Source: Combretum micranthum
Lineage: Eukaryota > Streptophyta > Magnoliopsida > Myrtales > Combretaceae
Reading direction: 5' to 3'
Assembly: GCA_024138025.1 (NCBI GenBank)
Contig: JAMXBD010000231.1
Span: 248,001-312,000, forward strand
Length of the DNA: 64,000 nucleotides
Numbering within the stretch: the first letter of the stretch is position 1; each line of letters starts with the position of its first letter. The notes under the pieces were generated by a model. The model searched no databases. It worked only from the letters and a program-made list of their open reading frames with translations, and was not told the origin of the DNA. Made by a program: the position numbers and the translations under genes. This document shows, piece after piece, positions 58,440 to 64,000 of this stretch.

Positions 58440-59700
58440 CTAACATTGTTGGGCACAAGTTGATCCTATAGATGAGGTCGTCTAGAATGCTATGATTGAC
58501 GACGAAGTAGAAAGTAGTGCCAGATGGTAAATAGAAGGGTAAGCAGAGGATGATACTGGAGAAGAAACTAGGACGAGTCAGGCCTGGTGGTGGAGTTATG
58601 TGCCTAGGAATGAGTACGAGCCAAAGAAGGCAACTGTAATGAAGACTAGCCAAAACGTAACCCACCTCTCCACCCCCCCCAAGACACACACACACACACA
58701 CACACAGGCAAAACTAGATGCATGGATTTGGTTTGGCTGCTATCCAAAGCAACATGGGGACCTAACTGATCAATCTGGCAGTGCATGCATGAAGCCAGAT
58801 GGCTGGCTTAGCATATCGTAAAATCCCTGGTACGACTGTAGACGTGATGTCACCAATATGAATGGTGCTAGAGTGAAACTTGGTAAGCTTGAATCTAAGC
58901 TGCTACTAGAGTACCCATATGTGAGGCAAACTGATGATACAAAAGGGTCTTAACAATGACATTGAAGAAGCTTGGAAGTATCTCATCAACTAATTGATAT
59001 GTTGTTGCATTACTCCATCTAACGTTATTGCACATCCCTGTCGTACTCTGAGTGTACAATATCTTCATTACGATGTTACTTAGAAAAGGGATAACTATAT
59101 TAATCTAGCGGCATACTATAACCAAAGCCATAATGACAACCGAATACGTGGCCTAGAACTTCATCCTTGATCTCCTCATTGCTCATAAGTTGCTACCCTA
59201 TTGCAACATCATGCACATCCTTCTCCTTCCTCCATTGTTCATAATGGCCTAATAGCAACAAAGGAATGGTAGTGCTATTAGTACTCTGAAATGATGGATA
59301 TAGTGTATTTCCATAAAAGTGAAATCAAATATACCAGTGTGATTGCGCATGGACTCCTTAGACTCCTACTAATTAGTCACATTTCTCTTCTTCTTCCTCG
59401 GATGGGTATACTTGTAGTTGTCAATGGGTGTGAGCTTCTATAATACAAGATACATGAAAATATGAATAAGTTTAAAAAATAAATTTAAAATGAATTTTTT
59501 TACTTACCTTCATAATTTCAAGGTAAAGAATGGACTCCACCCCACCCAAATGCATTGATTTTTGCTTCTTCCCATTACCTGTATTCATCGTAGATTGATG
59601 CTGCAATAGGAAAAAAAAAGAAAAGGGAACACCTAACCAATTAAGCAGATTGTCATAAGTAGACCCATTCCTACTAACGTTTTAAGAACATGCATACTTG
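58440..59700 (-). pseudogene. CACTA second gene (plant transposase Ptta/En/Spm-like), broken
   Basis: Minus-strand segments in order: NTGNGKKQKSMHLGGVESIL at about 59510-59590, EQWRKEKDVHDVAIG and QLMSNEEIKDEVLGHVFGCH then YGFGYSMPLD at about 59080-59260, and LQSYQGFYDMLSQPSGF at about 58790-58855. The order of a His-Gly-Gly block, a charged stretch and a VLGxxxGxxxGxG block resembles the Transposase_24 family found downstream of TNP2 in CACTA elements; this was judged by eye. Stops and frameshifts are frequent. A (CA)n tract (58684-58706) lies in the 3' part. Such proteins are thought to bind subterminal repeats. Confidence 0.55.
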
Positions 59701-60849
59701 GTAAGCTAGATCTGTCTCTATAAAGAAGACAAATGAACTCCCTTCATTCCTTTACCTGGTGCTTGTAACCCAGTGGTACCTTGCTAGCAACTACCTTGCC
59801 TTTACCCTTAACATGGATGTACAACTTTAGCCTATAACAGTTCTGGTTATAAGATTTGCTTCCTAGAAAGTGTAAGGTGATCCACCACTTATGCACCATC
59901 CGTTAGTTCTCCTACAGTTTAAAATTTGGCTACACATTAAAGATAAAATGTATGCATTAGTGAATGGTTAAAACTTTATAATTGTCATAAGGATATGTTT
60001 AACAAAATCTAAATTTACCATAACCCTCTAAATAATCCATGGTGATAGGCCTCTAAAAACATTGTCCATGTCATTCCATGTGCACCTAAAATAAACAATT
60101 TCATTAATGCCCTATAGTGAAGCAAGAGCTTTAACTTAACCACACCAAGATGGGAGCACATGAGACTTATAAATCCCTTTAGCATGGTAAGGGTTGGCAT
60201 GTGGCTGGTCCTCCTGAACTCTTCCTTTGCCTAGATCCTCATATATATGCCCCGATGCCTCTCCTCCACCAAGATATTGACCTCCTCTACTTAGAGGCTG
60301 CATCGGTCTCCTCCTACTCGATAACCACATTTGTTGGGTCCTCGGGTTCCAACTGAGTAGATAGATTGTTCAATTGGTCATAGGTGATATTTTCCTCCTG
60401 TCCCAACTCGTTTACCTACCCCTCCTATTTGGCTAAGTCGTCTAGTTATCAATCTTTAGTGGATCGGTAAGCAGGGCAGTAAATGATCCTTTTGTAGAAA
60501 TAAGTAAAAATATAAGTGTGACGATCCTTTGTGGACATGGAAAGGAGGAAAAAATAGTCAAGATGAAAACCACAACAGCATGCTGTCGTGCCTCAACATC
60601 CTGCATAATTTGATCGAAGAAGTTGCACTGCATCTTGCATAATTTAAAAACAAAAGTAATTGTCAGTGGTATGTTAGGTCTAGGTTACCATAAACAAACA
60701 AACAAAATCTGTCATACATGCTATTCATCGGATTCATCATCACCTACCCTACTACAACCATCACTTAGGTTAGGTAAGCATGCTAGGTTTCCTAAGTCAA
60801 CAAATATGAGATCAATTGGAATTGTCTAAGGCCTTGTAACAGTCTGTTG
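59701..60849 (-). pseudogene. Degenerate linker between the two CACTA genes
   Basis: The minus strand downstream of the transposase reads EPLQQTVTRP-type sequence near 60845, then a broken region with Gly-rich SRGGQYLGGGEASGHIYEDL (about 60240-60300) that may be the N-terminus of the second gene. No domain could be identified with confidence. Confidence 0.35.
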
Positions 60850-62224
60850 TAAGGGCTCCTCCAGATCACCATATTCTGGGGATTCAGCTTAGAAGAGGCC
60901 ACAAGTCAATATTTGTCGGTGATGAACTTTGTAGACAATCCTCTAGTCGCCAAATCATTTGCTCAGGTCCTTCAAGTAAAATACTTGTTGTGTGTGTTCT
61001 ACAAGAATATACGAGTCATCATCGTACCATTTCCTTGTTGTGTTGATTGAGATGAGGTATCCATAAATGCTTTCTGGTTTGTCTCCATTTATGTCAAACC
61101 ACCTACAACTAAATGAAAATACCCTCTTAGACCCCATTTAATTTGACTGAATAACTTCAATGAGAATGCCATAAAAGGTTATCATTTGTCTATTACCTAG
61201 ATCAATTACACATATACCACTATTTTGAGATCTTAAGGCTACCTCCTTAGATTCAATATTGTATCAAACTCCGTTCATAACGCAAGCTTTGTAATTATAT
61301 CAGTGGACATCCGGGCTCCATGCCAAGGCTTTCTAATCTTCAACACATATTGCCTATGGACAAACCTAAGTTCCATAATCTACAAAGATGTAAGTAAGGT
61401 AATGAATGAATCTTCTACTAAAAACTTGTTTCAAATGATGTGTGTGACTCACAGCCTTATTTTTAGACCACTCAGCAAAATGTTTACTTGCTATTGCTCC
61501 CACATTTTGTGCTCCTTGCGCATTAAGTTCTTCTTCGAACTCCCTAAAAATAAATGGATTAACACTGCATGCTAGGAGAAAAATGAATAGATAGAGTATC
61601 AAATCATAACACCACCTACCTAACATGTGGTTGCATCTCCTCACAATTATTTAACTCAATACAATGCATTTTGTTGATTTCAACATCCGAGCCCGATATG
61701 GTGCATGTGCTCAACAGACGTACAGGCTGTGCAAATATCTAAAGCGATAAGGGTCGACCTTCATCTAGCGATCCATCCCACTACCAATGGGAAATACAGC
61801 GAGCAAAATTGAATGCTATCTCTCTCAATATACTCGGTAATGGAACCCTCTAGTCTTGCCCTGTCCCTCAAATCTCCCTTAAGTAGTCCTAAGTATCTTT
61901 TAACATGATACATTTAACGATACTAGATAGGGCCACATATGTGTGCTTCCCTCAAAAGATGCACAGTTAAGTGGACCATGACGTTAAAAAAGGCAAGAGG
62001 AAATCTCATCTCCAACTTGCAAAGTGTTAGAATTGTGGTCTTCTCTAAAGATTACGATAAATTTTTGTGAAGTTCTTTGGCTATCAATTCCCTGAAGAAA
62101 TGGGAAACATCACAAACCATGTCGTAGATTTGGTTATCAAAATACCCATGAATGACAATAAGGAAGATCCATTGAAGTAGGACATGATAGTGTGACTCTT
62201 CAAAACCCTCAAACTTAGCTCATC
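60850..62224 (-). pseudogene. CACTA TNP2-type transposase, C-terminal half (DUF4218 and DUF4216)
   Basis: From the 62225 junction the minus strand reads FEGFEESHYHVLLQWIFLIV, VSHFFRELIAKELHKNLS, stop, LCKLEMRFPLAFFNVMVHLT then VHLLREAH, and GSITEYIERDSIQFCSLYF. This is the DUF4218 pattern of CACTA transposases (FFRxLCxK ... PPxFFDVMVHLxVHL ... xxYIxxExxxFCSRY). Next HCIELNNCEEMQPHV, then NYKACVMNGV and NIESKEVALRSQNSGICVI, then DUF4216: FSFSCRWFDINGD, SINTTRKWYDDDSYILVEHT, QQVFYLKDLS. In-frame stops and a frameshift near 61735 disable it. The catalytic N-terminal half is missing. It complements the N-terminal half present at 44188-44958. Confidence 0.88.
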
Positions 62225-63235
62225 TGCACTTAGGCAGGATGATATGTTGGAAGCATATCCATTTGAGAAGAGTGTTTCTGTCTACATGAGGAAAGGGTTT
62301 ATTGGTGATTTTAGCTTGAATACAAATTTCACACTTATTCATGTTATCAATGCCATTTAATTTTACATATCCATTTCTATCATATTTCATGGTTTGCATT
62401 AATATGTCATAATCTAGCATGTCATAAATTATAAGTGTCAACAAAATAAACAAAATCATTTACTTTATTCATCTCAATACTTGATTTAAACATTCCATCA
62501 TAGGCATATCTCCTTACTGTATAAAGATGTCCTTTCTTGAGTACAAACTTGTTTGACTTAATTTCAACTTTAAATCCCTTCTTATATAACAAACCTATAG
62601 AGACTAAACTCTTTTTCATATCCGATACATATCATATATTTATAAGACTCAACTTCTTTCCAGATGTGAAATAGAAGTCTACATTTCCAATTCCTTACAT
62701 ACTTGCCAAGTTTCCATTTCACATTAGACTTTACGGTCTTCCATAATTTTGAAATCTTTGAATTGATTTCGCTCATTGCACACATGAACCATTGCTCTTG
62801 AATCAAGCTACCATTCTCTAAATTTGATTGTTGTAGCCATGTTCAATTTAGTGATCATTCCGACATGTGAGGCTTTAAATTTATTTGTCACCATGGCAAT
62901 AAACTCTTGATCTTCAACTAAGTTTGCAGTAAGTGACATAACTTCTTTCTTGGCTTTCTTCGGGAATCAACATTCTTTAGCTTAATGCCATTTGTTGTTG
63001 CAATTATAGCATATGTGAACCTTTTCCTTTTCATTTTTGCTTACTTTTCTTTTCCTTTTGGAATTATTATTTTCTCCATCTTTCACATAGTTCACTTTAG
63101 AACTATTTTGAAAATTCACTGCATCACGCTTTCGCGTTTCTTCCTTTATGTGTATATGCCTAACAATTTTGTCAATGGTAAAATCCCTAGCCATGAGAAG
63201 TAGTTTCTCATGTAATCATTCCAACTAGGAGGTAA
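62225..63235 (-). pseudogene. Ty1/copia gag C-terminus, protease and gag-pre-integrase fragment
   Basis: Minus-strand motifs: MARDFTIDKIVRHIHIKEET with a Lys-rich linker, the zinc knuckle CYNCNNKWH, stop, AKEC (about 62985-63015), then FREW, stop, LDSRAMVHVC (protease active site, normally LDSGA, so Gly is Arg). Further on come KKSLVSIGLLYKKGFKVEIK and NKFVLKKGHLYTVRRYAYDG, then GIDNMNKCEICIQAKITNKP followed by FPHVDRNT, the gag-pre-integrase zinc motif. The copia sequence ends at about 62225 where CACTA sequence starts. No integrase core, RT or RNase H follows. Stops and frameshifts are present. Confidence 0.85.
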
Positions 63236-63747
63236 TTTTGCCCCACTTGAAGAGATTCGGGAATAATTATATGTTAGTCACGTAGTCCATTGATAAGAAC
63301 TTGCAACTTATGAACTTGATCCAATTTAGAGATGTTATCAATTATACTAAGCTCAAAATATTTCGACATAAGAAATTTTTCCGTACATTGTCTTTTAGCA
63401 TTATATTTTTCTTCTAGTGCTTTCCGAATTTCCACTAGAGACTTTATTGTCATGTAAAGGTCATATAAATTGTCTGACAATGTATTAAGGATATGACTTC
63501 TACATGCAAATTCATCATCCCCCTTTTCTTCTTGGCCTCCTCCAACTTTGCCTTCTCTTATAAACTTGCATCTTCCTTTAGATCTTGAATAAGTTGTATG
63601 TTCGGATCACATACATAGGCCATGTTTAGCACAAACAACAAAAGTAATATCTTGTCCTTCCAGTGTTGAAATTTGTTCTATCAAATCGATCCAATTTGAC
63701 AAATCTTGGCTCATGACTCTAAGAATGGCATTGGTTTCACTAGCCAT
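63236..63747 (-). pseudogene. Ty1/copia gag N-terminal part
   Basis: The ATG at 63747 opens MASETNAILRVMSQDLSNWI then DLIEQISTLEGQDITFVV, followed by a stop and frameshifts. The conserved part resumes DDEFACRSHILNTLSDNLYD, LYMTIKSLVEIRKALEEKYN and DQVHKLQVLINGLRD, the usual copia gag pattern (DDxxCRxxILxxLSDxLYDxY ... LxxKY ... QxHELQxLI). A stop lies after LRD. The gene is degenerate but its order is intact. Confidence 0.85.
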
Positions 63748-64000
63748 CTTAAATTCTCTAAGATTGTTAGGATTTAAAACTAATAAAAGGGCTTAAAGAA
63801 ACAAATTACAAATAAGATTGACTTAAAGGAACGAATGATGTTGCTTTCCTTAGAGAATTTATGTCTCTTACACAGAGTTTGCTATGAGAGACATATTGCA
63901 GAATACCCCCAGGATACAACTAAGTCTTGATACGTGATTAGCAAATATTCAAGTATCAAATTACACTTAAAAGAATTTGAGACATATTTGTGTATACATA
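63748..64000 (-). other. 5' leader or LTR of the copia element
   Basis: Non-coding DNA upstream of gag. No clear TGGTATCAGAGC primer site or TG...CA LTR border was found, although 'gttaggat' at 63769-63776 (minus strand ATCCTAAC) could mark the LTR end. It runs off the window. Confidence 0.4.

Larger units (their letters stand above)
56684..62224 (-). mobile_element. CACTA element 2, 5' half missing
   Basis: The left (3') end begins CACTAATACACATACAG at 56684. Subterminal palindromes of the same family as element 1 lie at 56755-57003 and 57664-57770. Minus-strand genes: a second gene (about 58440-59700) and the C-terminal half of a TNP2-type transposase (about 60850-62224). The 5' terminus and the catalytic half are absent; the sequence passes straight into a Ty1/copia fragment at about 62225. 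The assignment of 56684 as the true end is inferred from the CACTA motif and spacing. Confidence 0.7.

Noticed and set aside
58600..58821. Plus-strand frame with a Thr-His repeat
   Set aside because: The repeat is the (CA)n microsatellite. The true signal here is the minus-strand CACTA second gene.
1..64000. CRISPR array, prophage, bacterial operon or integron signals
   Set aside because: None were seen. The repeats present are plant transposon structures and microsatellites.

Overview
This window is nuclear DNA from a flowering plant, most likely a eudicot; the species cannot be told. It is AT-rich and dominated by plant transposon lineages (Tat- and chromovirus-type Ty3/gypsy, Ty1/copia, CACTA, hAT and Mutator-type MITEs). 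The only host gene I recognise is an intron-containing B-box (CONSTANS-like) gene. There are no operons, CRISPR arrays or rRNA/tRNA genes.

Region 1 (1-39100) is one stack of nested LTR retrotransposons. The oldest layer is a decayed minus-strand Tat-lineage Ty3/gypsy element: 5' LTR 38416-39100, primer site 38396-38413, gag 35997-38285, protease/RT/RNase H/integrase 30165-33840, a minisatellite, an antisense ORF on the plus strand, and the end of the 3' LTR at 1-175. Four younger insertions split it. They are a solo LTR (1593-6142), a full-length minus-strand chromovirus (6823-27988, exact 5-bp duplication GGTTT), and a solo LTR of another family (33846-35991, exact duplication GTATC). The fourth, inside the chromovirus integrase, is a plus-strand solo LTR (10647-17498, exact duplication TACTC). 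That solo LTR is itself split by another one (13888-17370, duplication CTTCT/CTCCT). The chromovirus gag also holds an 826-bp hAT-like MITE. Nesting therefore reaches four levels. The chromovirus carries an extra ORF between its primer site and gag that I do not recognise.

Region 2 (39100-50500) is intergenic. It holds an inverted-repeat element, a deleted CACTA element (about 42600-45828), a Mutator-type MITE with a perfect 9-bp duplication, an unusual nested foldback, and three copies of an unclassified repeat of about 190 bp.

Region 3 (50564-54827, minus) is the B-box gene. Three exons can be joined in phase; a C-terminal CCT exon was not found. Its upstream region runs to about 55890.

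Region 4 (56684-64000) is a second minus-strand CACTA element of the same family. It keeps the C-terminal half of the TNP2-type transposase and a second gene. Its 5' half is missing, and it is joined at about 62225 to a truncated Ty1/copia gag-protease fragment that runs to the window edge.

Every transposon protein gene seen carries stops, frameshifts or lost catalytic residues, so none looks autonomous. I found no convincing new system. The best leads are the extra ORF of the chromovirus, the antisense ORF of the Tat element, the CpG-rich repeated motif in the 33846-35991 LTR, the CACTA subterminal palindromes and the apparently CCT-less B-box gene.
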